From the NCBI RefSeq assembly GCF_014655955.1, contig NZ_BNBO01000031.1:1-64000 (forward strand): DNA of 64,000 nucleotides, given 5' to 3'. Positions 50,155 to 58,706 of this stretch are shown in pieces. The notes beneath the pieces were generated by a model that was given only the letters and a program-made list of their open reading frames with translations, did no database searches and was not told the DNA's origin. Origin of the DNA: Kitasatospora indigofera (GTDB taxonomy: Bacteria > Actinomycetota > Actinomycetes > Streptomycetales > Streptomycetaceae). The number at the start of each line of letters is the position of its first letter. Within the stretch, counting starts at the first letter, position 1. The translations under genes and the position numbers were made by a program.

Positions 50155-51135
50155 TTACGCCACCAGCTCGCCGAAGGCGTGCGCGGTGTCGCCGGTGCGG
50201 TTGAGCTGCTCGTCCTCGCGCAGCCGGCGCAGGGCGCGCCAGATGCTGCTCTTGACGGTGCCCACGCTGATGCCGAGCACGTCGGCGATCTCCGGGTCGG
50301 TCTTGCCCTCGTAGTAGCGGAGCACCAGCATGGTGCGCTGGTTCTCGGGCAGCTTGGCCAGCGCCTGCCAGAGCACGGCGCGCAGCTCGGTGCCGCCCAT
50401 CGCGTCGGTGTCGCCGACCGTCTCCGGCAGCTCCTCGGTCGGGTACTCGTTGACCTTGCGACGCCGCCAGGCGGAGATGTGCAGGTTGGTCATGGTGCGG
50501 CGGAGGTATCCCCCGACCGCGGCCTTGTCGGTGATCCGGCCCCAGGCGCGGTAGGTGCTGAAGAGCGCGCTCTGCAGCAGGTCCTCGGCCTCGTAGCGGT
50601 CACCGGTCAGGTGGTAGGCGGTGGCGTACAGGGAGGCGCGGCGCTCGCGCACGTACGCGGTGAACTCCGTGATGTGGTCCTCCGCGGCGGCCGAGGGCTC
50701 CCCCTGCGCGCCTCCCTGCACTCCCCCGCCGGTGCGTCCCGCCGCGGGAGACAGCCGCAGCAGCGTCGCACCTGCGGCCTCGCGGGCGTCCGGCTCCCCC
50801 GAGCCGAGCGCCGCCAGGCCGTTCCCCGCACCCCCCGGGGTGTCCTTGCCCTCGACGCGGACGGGGAGGATGCCCCGCAGCGTGAGGGTGTTGGCGGAGT
50901 CGGCCGCGTTCCCCCGTCGGCCGATCCCGTACAGCTCCCCCGCCCTGCCGACGCCACCCACCCGGCGTCCGACAGGGTTTCCACCGGTGCTGTGGGCGCA
51001 CCCCCGTACGACGACGGCACCGGAAGTCTCGTCGGTCCTGACCTCGTACCGCGTCCGGTGGGCCGGCTGGACGCCGGCTGACGAACGCGCGTTCCGCACA
51101 GCCGGGTTGCTCCGGGTCTGAAGCGATGCGTTCAT
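50155..51135 (-). CDS. sigQ: ECF sigma factor SigQ, SigE-type, with long N-terminal extension
   Basis: The C-terminal 170 residues (about 155-326) are an ECF sigma factor: region 2 with LYATAYHLTGDRYEAEDLLQ and AWRRRK, and region 4 with LPENQRTMLVLRYYEGKTDPEIADVLGIS then VKSSIWRALRRL. The first 150 residues are Arg/Gly/Ala-rich and unlike sigma factors. The ATG at 51135 has AAGGGGG upstream and no good internal start replaces it, so the extension may be real, as in a pro-sigma factor. Divergent from afsQ1, as known for SigQ of the AfsQ system. Confidence 0.85.
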   Translation of the reverse strand: MNASLQTRSNPAVRNARSSAGVQPAHRTRYEVRTDETSGAVVVRGCAHSTGGNPVGRRVGGVGRAGELYGIGRRGNAADSANTLTLRGILPVRVEGKDTPGGAGNGLAALGSGEPDAREAAGATLLRLSPAAGRTGGGVQGGAQGEPSAAAEDHITEFTAYVRERRASLYATAYHLTGDRYEAEDLLQSALFSTYRAWGRITDKAAVGGYLRRTMTNLHISAWRRRKVNEYPTEELPETVGDTDAMGGTELRAVLWQALAKLPENQRTMLVLRYYEGKTDPEIADVLGISVGTVKSSIWRALRRLREDEQLNRTGDTAHAFGELVA

Positions 51136-51443
51136 CGTGCGCCCCCTTGGTCGGTACGAGCGGTTTCCTTGCGCCGCCTCCGCGACCGGCCTGTTGGCCT
51201 GCTGCGTTGCGGCGACATGGAAAATCTTGCCCGCCGGTTGTGATGGCGCTGTCCGCCGACTGTCACAGGGCTGTCACAGCGGCCGGGGCCGTCACCCGCC
51301 CCCCACCGCTCGCACCCGAGGACGCCTGAACACCTCCTTCCGGTTGCGGCTCCCGGCGCCCGGTCACCGCCGTCGCCCGCGCGGCTGTCCGCGATGCCGG
51401 TAGCGGGGGTGATTCGGCGGGCCGGGTGGGCCAGAATGAGGCC
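51136..51443. other. sigQ-afsQ1 divergent intergenic region
   Basis: About 308 nt between two divergent starts. It holds the AfsQ1-type box at 51262 and a further GTCAC at 51291, the sigQ ribosome site AAGGGGG and the probable afsQ1 promoter. No -10/-35 pair is clear. Confidence 0.5.
51262..51277. promoter_or_regulatory. AfsQ1-type binding site between sigQ and afsQ1
   Basis: GTCAC (51262-51266), 6 nt, and GTCAC (51273-51277) match the published AfsQ1 pattern GTnAC-n6-GTnAC perfectly. It lies 127 nt from the sigQ ATG and 167 nt from afsQ1, where AfsQ1 is known in S. coelicolor to control sigQ. Confidence 0.75.
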
Positions 51444-52121
51444 GTGCCATTCCTCCTTCTGATCGAGGACGACGACGCCATCCGGACCGGCCTCGAACTC
51501 GCTCTCACCCGCCAGGGCCACCGCGTGGCCGCCGCCGCCTCGGGCGAGGACGGACTGAAGCTCTTCAAGGAGCAGCGTCCGGACCTGATCGTCCTGGACG
51601 TCATGCTGCCCGGAATCGACGGCTTCGAGGTGTGCCGCCGGATCCGGCGCACCGACCAGCTGCCGATCATCCTGCTGACCGCGCGCTCGGACGACATCGA
51701 CGTCGTGGTCGGCCTGGAGTCCGGGGCGGACGACTACGTCGTCAAACCGGTCCAGCCACGGGTGCTGGACGCCCGGATCCGCGCCGTCCTGCGACGCGGC
51801 GAACGGGAGAGCTCCGACTCCTCCGCGTACGGCTCGGTGGTGATCGACCGCTCCGCGATGACCGTCACCAAGGACGGCGAGGACCTCCAGCTGACGCCCA
51901 CCGAACTGCGGCTGCTGCTGGAGCTCAGCCGGCGGCCGGGCCAGGCGCTGTCCCGGCAGCAACTGCTGCGGCTGGTCTGGGAGCACGACTACCTGGGCGA
52001 CTCCCGCCTGGTGGACGCCTGCGTCCAGCGGCTGCGGGCCAAGGTGGAGGACGTGCCCTCGGCCCCGACGCTGATCCGGACGGTGCGCGGCGTGGGCTAC
52101 CGGCTCGACCCGCCGGCCTGA
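51444..52121 (+). CDS. afsQ1: Response regulator AfsQ1
   Basis: The 225-residue OmpR-type regulator has receiver motifs LIEDDDAIR, LIVLDVMLPGIDG (phospho-Asp near residue 51) and YVVKPVQ, and a winged-helix domain (LTPTELRLLLELSRR, VRGVGYRLD). The near-verbatim motifs IRRTDQLPIILLTAR and HDYLGDSRLVDACVQRLRA, together with the sigQ/afsQ2/lipoprotein neighbours, identify it as AfsQ1, a regulator of antibiotic production and nitrogen responses. GTG 51444 is chosen; CAGAAT 6 nt upstream suggests a leaderless mRNA. Confidence 0.92.
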   Translation: MPFLLLIEDDDAIRTGLELALTRQGHRVAAAASGEDGLKLFKEQRPDLIVLDVMLPGIDGFEVCRRIRRTDQLPIILLTARSDDIDVVVGLESGADDYVVKPVQPRVLDARIRAVLRRGERESSDSSAYGSVVIDRSAMTVTKDGEDLQLTPTELRLLLELSRRPGQALSRQQLLRLVWEHDYLGDSRLVDACVQRLRAKVEDVPSAPTLIRTVRGVGYRLDPPA

Positions 52122-52271
52122 CCGGACGGCCCGACCGGGCCCGCCCCGGGCGGCGGTCCGGCCACCGGCCCGCGTACGGTGCTTCATCCGGACGCCCGTC
52201 CGGGCGTCCACCCGGGATTCCTCCCGGCGTTCATCCCGACATCCATCCCGACGACTACGCGACAGGTTCAA

Positions 52272-53774
52272 GTGACTGACCTTCAGGGGCCCCGGCGGTT
52301 CGGACCGGTGCGGTGGCGCAGGCTGCGCTCGCTGCGGGTACGGCTGATCGCGGTGTTCGCCGTGGTCGCGCTGACCACCGCCGTGTCGGCCTCCGGGATC
52401 GCGTACTGGCTGAACCGGGACGCGGTGCTCAAGCGCGCCCAGGACACCGCCCTCAACGACTTCCGGGTGTCGCTGACCCGCAACGTCTCGGAACTCCCGC
52501 TGGGCGCGACCTGCGAGGAACTCACCGCGCTCGCCGCCCAGGTGGCCAGCTCCGGGCTCAGCTACGACGTCCTGGTCGTCGACGACGCCCACCCGGAGTG
52601 CACCGCCTCCTCGGACCCGTCGCTCTACACCCTGGCCCAGGTCCCCGTCCCCCTGCGGACCACCGTCAACAAGCCGCGCGAGCTGACGGCGAGCAACTCC
52701 GACGCGTACCACCTGTACTGGCAGCGGCAGAACCTGTCCGGCCGGCCCTTCCTGATCGGCGGGACCAAGGTCGTGCCGACCGGTCCGACCGCCTACATGT
52801 TCAAGTCGCTGGAGAACGAGCGGGCCGACCTCAACACCCTCGGCTGGTCACTGGCGATCGCCACCCTGCTCGCCCTGATCGGCTCGGCCCTGCTGGCGCA
52901 GGCCGCCTCGGCCACCGTGCTGCGGCCGGTGAAGCGGCTCGGCGAGGCCGCCCGGCAACTCGGCGAGGGCCGGCTCGACACCCGGCTGGAGGTCGAGGGC
53001 GCGGACGAACTCGCCGATCTGGCACGGACGTTCAACCGCACTGCCGAGTCGCTGCACGAGCAGGTCGAGGAGCTGAGCGCGCGCGAGGCGCAGAGCCGGC
53101 GCTTCGTCGCCGACATGTCGCACGAGCTGCGTACGCCGCTGACCGCGATGACGGCGGTGACGGACATCCTGGAGGACGAGGCCGAGTCGCTGGACCCGAT
53201 GATCGAGCCGGCCGTCCGGCTGGTGGTGAGCGAGACCCGGCGGCTCTCCGACCTGGTCGAGAACCTGATGGAGGTGACCCGCTTCGACGCCGGCACCGCC
53301 AAGCTGGTCGCCGACGAGGTGGACATCGCCGACCTGATCATGTCCTGCATCGACGGCCGGGCCTGGTACGACGCGGTGGAGCTGGACGCGCCGCGCGGCG
53401 TCCGGGCGGTGGTCGACCCGCGCCGGCTGGACGTGGTGTTCGCCAACCTGATCGGCAACGCGCTCAAGCACGGCGGGTCGCCGGTGCGGGTGAAGGTCCG
53501 CGAGCGCGGGGAGAACGTGGTCGTCGCGGTCTCCGACAGCGGCCCCGGCATCCCCGAGGACGTGCTGCCGCACGTCTTCGACCGCTTCTACAAGGCGGAC
53601 AAGGGCCGGGCCCGCTCCGAGGGCAGCGGTCTCGGACTGTCGATCGCGATGGCCAACGCCCAGATACACGGCGGCACCATCGAGGCCGCGAACGGCGAGC
53701 AGGGAGCGGTCTTCACCCTGACCCTGCCGCTCACCCAGCCCCGGCCCGCAGACCAGGACGAGGACATCCGATGA
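52272..53774 (+). CDS. afsQ2: Sensor histidine kinase AfsQ2
   Basis: The 500-residue kinase has an N-terminal helix (about 19-40), an extracytoplasmic domain of about 130 residues, a second helix (about 190-215), HAMP, then HisKA with the His in MSHELRTPLTAM and a HATPase with GNALKHGG, GPGIPEDV and GLGLSIA. It is partner of AfsQ1, 150 nt downstream. GTG 52272 is chosen; upstream in-frame sequence to 52179 is repetitive. Its stop overlaps the lipoprotein start by 4 nt. Confidence 0.93.
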   Translation: MTDLQGPRRFGPVRWRRLRSLRVRLIAVFAVVALTTAVSASGIAYWLNRDAVLKRAQDTALNDFRVSLTRNVSELPLGATCEELTALAAQVASSGLSYDVLVVDDAHPECTASSDPSLYTLAQVPVPLRTTVNKPRELTASNSDAYHLYWQRQNLSGRPFLIGGTKVVPTGPTAYMFKSLENERADLNTLGWSLAIATLLALIGSALLAQAASATVLRPVKRLGEAARQLGEGRLDTRLEVEGADELADLARTFNRTAESLHEQVEELSAREAQSRRFVADMSHELRTPLTAMTAVTDILEDEAESLDPMIEPAVRLVVSETRRLSDLVENLMEVTRFDAGTAKLVADEVDIADLIMSCIDGRAWYDAVELDAPRGVRAVVDPRRLDVVFANLIGNALKHGGSPVRVKVRERGENVVVAVSDSGPGIPEDVLPHVFDRFYKADKGRARSEGSGLGLSIAMANAQIHGGTIEAANGEQGAVFTLTLPLTQPRPADQDEDIR

Positions 53775-54193
53775 ACGCCCGCCCCGACGAGCGACAGCCC
53801 CCGCGACGCCGCGCGGACACCTCCCGCCGGGGGCCGGCCGGCGTCGTGGTGACGGCCGCCCTGCTGGTGGCCCTGGCCAGCGGCTGCGGGATCCGCCCGA
53901 CCGCCGTCCCGGTGGACGCCGGCGGGCCCGCCAGCCGGACGGCCTGCCCGAGCCCGGTGCAGGTGCCCACCGCGGCGGCCACCCCCTCCGCCGCCCCGAG
54001 CGTGCAGCGGGCGCCCGCTGCCGTGACACCGTCGGCCAGGGCGGCCGGCACCGGCAGGTCCGCCGCGGCCTCCCCCGCCGCGAGCCCATCCGGGCCGGCG
54101 ACGCCCTCGCCCGCCGCCGTCCCGACGGACAGCCTGTTCAGCGCCCTGCCCTCGCCCTCGGCCGGCGGGTCCGGCCGGCCCGGCTGCCCCTGA
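53771..54193 (+). CDS. afsQ3: Putative lipoprotein of the AfsQ locus (AfsQ3)
   Basis: The 140-residue product has a basic start, a hydrophobic segment (GVVVTAALLVALASGC) and a lipobox-like ALASGC with Cys near residue 39. A Pro/Ala/Ser-rich, low-complexity body follows. It overlaps afsQ2 by ATGA. The position matches the lipoprotein downstream of afsQ2 in S. coelicolor. It may modulate the sensor. A GC-rich inverted repeat right after the stop (about 54194-54223) might be a weak terminator. Confidence 0.75.
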   Translation: MNARPDERQPPRRRADTSRRGPAGVVVTAALLVALASGCGIRPTAVPVDAGGPASRTACPSPVQVPTAAATPSAAPSVQRAPAAVTPSARAAGTGRSAAASPAASPSGPATPSPAAVPTDSLFSALPSPSAGGSGRPGCP

Positions 54194-54378
54194 CGGGCCG
54201 GGCGCCCCGGCGCCCCGGGCCCGCATCGCCCGCGTAGCGCGCATCGCCCGTCGAGTCCGCGTAGCCCCGTCGGCGGCCCGGAAGGTCCCCGCGACCGGTG
54301 GGAACCGAGGCGCCCCGGGCCCGCGTCCTCCCCGGTGTGCAGCGAGATGGCACCAGCACACGCGCCGAGCGTGTCGGA

Positions 54379-55035
54379 GTGCGGACCGAGAACGAGCCGA
54401 CCCGGCAGTGGTCGGCCTCGCCGTCCGCCGCCGAAGTCCCCCGCCCGCTCCGCGCGGCCGGCCTGACGGCGCTGGTGCTGCATCTGCTGGTGGTCGGCTG
54501 GATCGTGCTGCGGCCGCTGCCGGTGGCCTGGGTGTACGACGCCAATCTGACCCCGTTCGGGTCGGTCCGGCGGGCGCTGTCCCTGGGCGAGGCCGCCGGA
54601 CTCTGGCAGGTGGCCTGCGAACTGCTGCTGCTGGCGCCCCTCGGGGTGCTGCTGCCGCTCGTCCGGGGCCGGCTGCGGGCGGCCTGGCTGCCGTCCTTCC
54701 TCCGGGTGGCCGGGGTGTCGGCGCTGCTGGCCACCGGCCTGGAGATCGTCGGCTCCTGGGTGCCCGGCCACGTGCTGAACGTCGACCACATCCTGCTCGG
54801 CGTGGCCGGCGTCTCGCTGACCCACCTCGCGGTCGTGCCGGCCGCCCGGGCCGTGCTCCGGGCCCGGCCCGCGCGGGAGCACCGGACGGCACCGGCGCCC
54901 GCCCCGGCCCCGCTGCCGGGCGAGCCTCAGGCACCGGTGCCCGTCAAGGCGCCGGCCCCGGTGCCGGTCCCGCTGCCGGCCGCCGCCAAGCTGAGCGCCG
55001 CCGCCTACGGGCGCCCCGCACCGCGCACGCGCTGA
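54379..55035 (+). CDS. VanZ-family membrane protein
   Basis: The protein of about 218 residues has four likely helices with VanZ-like features: AGLTALVLHLLVVGWIVLRPLP, the NLTPFGSVRRAL loop, ELLLLAPLGVLLPL, and a GLEIVGSWVPGHVLNVDHILL segment with the conserved Glu and Asp. The C terminus is Pro/Ala-rich. The start is unsure: GTG 54379 is proposed, but the frame is open to 54298. Named after a teicoplanin-resistance gene, although most members have other unknown roles. Confidence 0.78.
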   Translation: MRTENEPTRQWSASPSAAEVPRPLRAAGLTALVLHLLVVGWIVLRPLPVAWVYDANLTPFGSVRRALSLGEAAGLWQVACELLLLAPLGVLLPLVRGRLRAAWLPSFLRVAGVSALLATGLEIVGSWVPGHVLNVDHILLGVAGVSLTHLAVVPAARAVLRARPAREHRTAPAPAPAPLPGEPQAPVPVKAPAPVPVPLPAAAKLSAAAYGRPAPRTR

Positions 55036-55327
55036 ACCGCCGCGCCCGGAGCGCGCCCCCTGCTGACGCACCGCGGTCGCGGTCCTCGCCGCCCTGCTCC
55101 GGAGGCCGGCCGCCCGCACCCCGCCGCTCCCCCGCCGTGGGCCGGCGCGCGTCCGCTCCTCCGGGGAGACCCTGAGCCGGACCCCGAGAACCGGCCGCGC
55201 GGGCCCCGGTGGGATGCCAGGGGCCGGGTCGCCTTCGGGGCTGACGCCCGCAGGAGCCGCCCTGCGGAGGATGGAGACACGCCCACCGGAGAGACCGGCA
55301 CCGGGCCGAACCCCTTCGGAGACTGTC

Positions 55328-55510
55328 ATGAGCCGCCTCGCCCGCCCCCGTCACCACCGAGTCATCGCCGGCGTCTGCGCCGGGATCGCCGAGCGCTTCG
55401 GCCTGACCCCGTGGACCGTCCGGATCATCTTCGTGCTCTCCTGCCTGCTGCCCGGCCCGCAGTTCCTGGTCTACCTGGCGCTCTGGCTGCTGCTGCCCCA
55501 GGAACCCTGA
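55328..55510 (+). CDS. Small PspC-domain protein
   Basis: The 60-residue protein is a minimal PspC domain: LARPRHHRVIAGVCAGIAERFGLTPWTVRIIFVLS, then a transmembrane helix ending in LLLPQEP. PspC-type proteins are inner-membrane envelope-stress components. ATG 55328 has CGGAG at 8 nt. It stands alone and convergent with the secreted protein. Confidence 0.85.
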   Translation: MSRLARPRHHRVIAGVCAGIAERFGLTPWTVRIIFVLSCLLPGPQFLVYLALWLLLPQEP

Positions 55511-55567
55511 GCCCGGGGCGCCGCGCGCGCCCGGCGACCGGAGGACGGCACCGCGTCAGCACGCGGA

Positions 55568-55608
55568 CAGGCCCGCGGGCCCCGGGAGTTCCGGGGCCCG
55601 CGGGCCTG
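55568..55608. terminator. Bidirectional hairpin terminator
   Basis: A perfect 18-bp stem (55568-55585 with 55591-55608) and 5-nt loop between the PspC and secreted-protein genes. Confidence 0.85.
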
Positions 55609-55684
55609 TGCCTGTACCTGTGGCTTTACCTGTGCGCGGCAGCGGTCGCGCGGACCCGGCCGCACGACGGGTGGTGGGGCCGGG

Positions 55685-56050
55685 TCAGCCGCCGAGGCCG
55701 GGCAGGCCGGCGCCGCCGAGCGCGCCGGTGAGGCCGCCGACCGGGGTGCTGCTGAGGCCGGGGACGGCCGGCAGGCCGGCCCGGGAGGCGGGCGCGGCCT
55801 CGGCGGCCGGAGCGGCCTGGCCGGCGCTCGGCGCGAGGGTGCCGACGGTGCTGGCGACCCGGTCGCCGCCCGGCAGGCTGCTGACGGCGTTGGTCGCGGC
55901 GCCGGTCAGGGCGGGGTTGGTCAGCGCGCCGACGGGGGTGCCGAGCCCGCCGGTGGCGGCGGGGGCGGCGGACGCGGTGCCGGCGGCGGCCGCGGCCATC
56001 GCGACGCCGAGAGCGGCGACGCCGGCAACCTTGAGAGTGGCCTGCTTCAT
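55685..56050 (-). CDS. Small secreted Ala/Gly-rich protein
   Basis: The 121-residue product has a clear Sec signal peptide (MKQATLKVAG..., cleavage near ASAAP at about residue 28). An Ala/Gly/Pro/Leu-rich mature chain has repeated GLPxxxGLSS and GALGGAGLPGLGG-like segments and no Cys. ATG 56050 follows AAGGGGA. It is likely a surface or extracellular protein; it lacks the chaplin pattern. The function is unknown. Confidence 0.75.
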   Translation of the reverse strand: MKQATLKVAGVAALGVAMAAAAAGTASAAPAATGGLGTPVGALTNPALTGAATNAVSSLPGGDRVASTVGTLAPSAGQAAPAAEAAPASRAGLPAVPGLSSTPVGGLTGALGGAGLPGLGG

Positions 56051-56259
56051 GAGTTGGTCCCCTTGAGTCCTCGTCGGTGGCAGCCGTCCGGGCGCGTAGG
56101 ACGGCACCCGCCGCCACACCGTGTCAGCAACGACTGGCACACCGTAGTGACTCCGTCGCATGCGGATCAAAGCCGCCTCACTCACACGGCCCAGTTGTCC
56201 GATGAGCGCCGATCCCGCTCGGGAGGGCGCCCACCGGACCGCGGCCACCGGCCGGGGGC

Positions 56260-57408
56260 TCAGCCACCCACGCTGAACAGCCACTCCGCCTTGAGTTCGG
56301 CGTAGCCCGGCTTGATCACGTCGTTGATCATCGCGAGCCGCTCGTCGAAGGGCAGGAACGCCGACTTCATCGCGTTGACCGTGAACCACTCCATGTCGCC
56401 CAGGGTGTACCCGAAGGCCTCCACCAGGTGCCCGAACTCCTGGCTCATGCTGGTGCCGCTCATCAGCCGGTTGTCGGTGTTGACGGTGACCCGGAACTTC
56501 AGCCGGCTGAGCAGCCCGATCGGGTGCTCGGCGTACGAGGTGGCGGCCGCGGTCTGCAGGTTGGAGGTCGGGCACATCTCCAGCGGGACGCGCTTGTCCC
56601 GGACGTACGCGGCGAGGCGGCCGAGCTCGACACCGCCGTCCTCGTTCACCGTGATGTCGTCGATGATCCGCACGCCGTGGCCGAGCCGGTCGGCGCCGCA
56701 GCACTGCAGCGCCTCCCAGATGGACGGCAGGCCGAAGGCCTCCCCGGCGTGGATGGTGAAGTGGTTGTTCTCGCCCTTGAGGTAGTCGAAGGCGCCCTGG
56801 TGACGGGTCGGCGGGTGGCCGGCCTCGGCACCGGCGATGTCGAAGCCGACCACCCCGTGGTCACGGAAGCGGTTGGCCAGCTCGGCGATCTCCTGCGAGC
56901 GGGCGGCGTGCCGCATGGCGGTCAACAGGGTGCCGACCCGGATCCGGTGGCCGGCCACGCGGGCGTTGGCCTCGCCGAGTCGGAAGCCCTCGTTGACGGC
57001 CTCGACGACCTGGTCGAGGGTGAGGCCGGCCTCCAGGTGCTGCTCGGGGGCGTACCGGACCTCGGCGTAGACGACGCCGTCGGCGGCCAGGTCCTCGGCG
57101 CAGTCGGCGGCGACCTTGACCAGCGCCTCGCGGGTCTGCATCACGGCGCAGGTGTGCGCGAAGGTCTCCAGGTAGCGCACGAGGGAGCCGGAGTCGGCGG
57201 CCTCGCGGAACCAGAGGCCGAGCTTGGCCGGGTCGGTGGTGGGGAGCCCTTCGTAGCCGCAGGCCGCCGCCAGTTCGACGATGGTCTCGGGCCGCAGCCC
57301 GCCGTCGAGGTGGTCGTGCAGCAGCACCTTGGGCGCGCGGGCGATCTGGTCGGGAGTGGGGATGCGGGGGCCGGTGGTGCCCGCGGTCACGGGGATCTGC
57401 TTCTCCAT
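56260..57408 (-). CDS. add: Adenosine deaminase
   Basis: Add deaminates (deoxy)adenosine to (deoxy)inosine, feeding PNP. The 382-residue enzyme has LHDHLDGGLRP with the metal HxH, an HAGEAFGLPS motif with the catalytic Glu, HGVRI, CPTSNLQT and the late NTDNRLMSGT with the Asp ligand. The ATG at 57408 has no ribosome site but a TACACT box 6 nt upstream, with the CTACGCGCGTAG site next to it. It is monocistronic. Confidence 0.96.
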   Translation of the reverse strand: MEKQIPVTAGTTGPRIPTPDQIARAPKVLLHDHLDGGLRPETIVELAAACGYEGLPTTDPAKLGLWFREAADSGSLVRYLETFAHTCAVMQTREALVKVAADCAEDLAADGVVYAEVRYAPEQHLEAGLTLDQVVEAVNEGFRLGEANARVAGHRIRVGTLLTAMRHAARSQEIAELANRFRDHGVVGFDIAGAEAGHPPTRHQGAFDYLKGENNHFTIHAGEAFGLPSIWEALQCCGADRLGHGVRIIDDITVNEDGGVELGRLAAYVRDKRVPLEMCPTSNLQTAAATSYAEHPIGLLSRLKFRVTVNTDNRLMSGTSMSQEFGHLVEAFGYTLGDMEWFTVNAMKSAFLPFDERLAMINDVIKPGYAELKAEWLFSVGG

Positions 57409-57420
57409 TGCGGGAGTGTA
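57409..57420 (-). promoter_or_regulatory. Candidate -10 box of add, leaderless
   Basis: Minus-strand TACACT (57420-57415) is followed by 6 nt and ATG 57408. No Shine-Dalgarno sequence is present. Confidence 0.5.
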
Positions 57421-57424
57421 GCCC

Positions 57425-57436
57425 CTACGCGCGTAG
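57425..57436 (-). promoter_or_regulatory. Nucleoside-regulon palindrome upstream of add
   Basis: CTACGCGCGTAG, identical to the sites before pnp and deoC, 4 nt upstream of the -10 box and thus in the promoter spacer of add. Confidence 0.8.
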
Positions 57437-57548
57437 ATTCCCTAGCACGAATCACGCCCGGCGAAGAACCGGCGCCCGGATTCCACCGAAGGGCCCCGTC
57501 CCGGCACCTCCCGCGGGGCGCCCGGCCACCGGGGCCGGGCGGAACCGC

Positions 57549-58586
57549 TCAGCCGTGGTCCAGCAGCCGCCCGCGCCGCGACAGCACGAAGTCCCGGAAG
57601 GTGGCCACCGGGGGCGTCAGCGGCCGGCCGGCCGCCCAGGCCAGCCCGATCGCCCGCCGGGTCCGCGGCGCCGTCACCTCCAGTTCGACCACCCCCGGCC
57701 GGGCCACCAGGGCCGGCGGCAGCAGCGCCACCCCCAGCCCGGCCGCCACCAGACCGCGCAGCGTCTCGGCGTCCTCCCCCTCGAAGGCGATCCTCGGGAC
57801 GAACCCGGCCTCCGCGCAGAACCCGTCCGTGATCGCCCGCAACCCGTACCCGCGCTCCACCGCCACGAAGGGCTCCCGGGCCACCTCCGCCAACCGGATC
57901 CGCCGGCGCCCCGCCAGCCGGTGCCCGTCCGGCACGACCAGCGCCAGCCGCTGCTCGTCCAGCGGGCGGGCCGTCAGGTCCGGGGCGTCCGGCAGCGGGG
58001 AGACCAGGCAGAGGTCCAGCTCGCCGGCGCGGAGCCGCTCCAGCATCGCCGCCGTGTAGTCCTGCACCAGCTGGAACCGGATCTGCGGCTGCACCGCCCG
58101 GAACCCGCGGAGCAGGGCCGGCACCGCGTCCGTCCCCATGGTGTGCAGGAACCCGAACGCCACCCGGCCGCTCGCCGGGTCCGCCTCCGCCCTGGCCGCC
58201 TCCGCCCCGCGCTCCAGCTCGGCGAGGGCCCGCTCGACCGAGCCCAGCAGGAGCCGGCCCGCCCTGGTCAGCCGGACGGTCCGGCCCTGACGGGCCAGCA
58301 GGTCCACCCCCAGCTCCTCCTCCAGCCGGGCCACCGCCCGGGACAGCGTGGGCTGCGGCATCCCCAGCAGCTGCGCCGCCCGGGTCACGTGCTCCAGCCG
58401 GGCGACCGCCGCGAACTGCGCGAGCCGGGGCGCCAGCTGAGCCACCGCCGTCTCCGGCCCCAGCTCGGCGAGCCGGATCGGCAGCTCCACCGGCGGCTCA
58501 CCGGGCGTCGCACCCCACGGTCCACCGGGCGGCCCGCCCGCCCGTTCCCCCGCCCGCTCCGCAGGCTGCCCGGTGCCGTCCGTCAC
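57549..58586 (-). CDS. LysR-family transcriptional regulator
   Basis: The 345-residue protein has a LysR helix-turn-helix near residues 62-95 (HVTRAAQLLGMPQPTLSRAVARLEEELG) after a longer-than-usual N-terminal stretch, then an effector-binding domain (RFQLVQDYTAAMLERLRAGELDLCLVSP). Start GTG 58586 is kept although the first 40 residues are Pro/Gly-rich. It diverges from an MFS transporter by 120 nt, so it probably regulates that gene. Confidence 0.88.
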   Translation of the reverse strand: MTDGTGQPAERAGERAGGPPGGPWGATPGEPPVELPIRLAELGPETAVAQLAPRLAQFAAVARLEHVTRAAQLLGMPQPTLSRAVARLEEELGVDLLARQGRTVRLTRAGRLLLGSVERALAELERGAEAARAEADPASGRVAFGFLHTMGTDAVPALLRGFRAVQPQIRFQLVQDYTAAMLERLRAGELDLCLVSPLPDAPDLTARPLDEQRLALVVPDGHRLAGRRRIRLAEVAREPFVAVERGYGLRAITDGFCAEAGFVPRIAFEGEDAETLRGLVAAGLGVALLPPALVARPGVVELEVTAPRTRRAIGLAWAAGRPLTPPVATFRDFVLSRRGRLLDHG

Positions 58587-58694
58587 GCCGTCCCCGCTCC
58601 CCGGCGGCGGCCATCGGCCCCGCCACCTCGACTCATGCCCGTACGCATCGATTTCGAGTCAATCATGCATTGGACGCATCAGTCGGCCCGGTCC

Positions 58695-58706
58695 TACGGT
58701 CGTCCC
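58695..58706 (+). promoter_or_regulatory. Candidate promoter of the MFS gene, leaderless
   Basis: TTGGAC (58670-58675) and TACGGT (58695-58700) are 19 nt apart, and TACGGT lies 6 nt from ATG 58707. No ribosome site is seen. Confidence 0.35.

Noticed and set aside
58634..58690. Possible LysR T-N11-A sites between the LysR and MFS genes.
   Set aside because: Several weak matches exist in an AT-richer patch, but none stands out as a dyad, so no operator is claimed.
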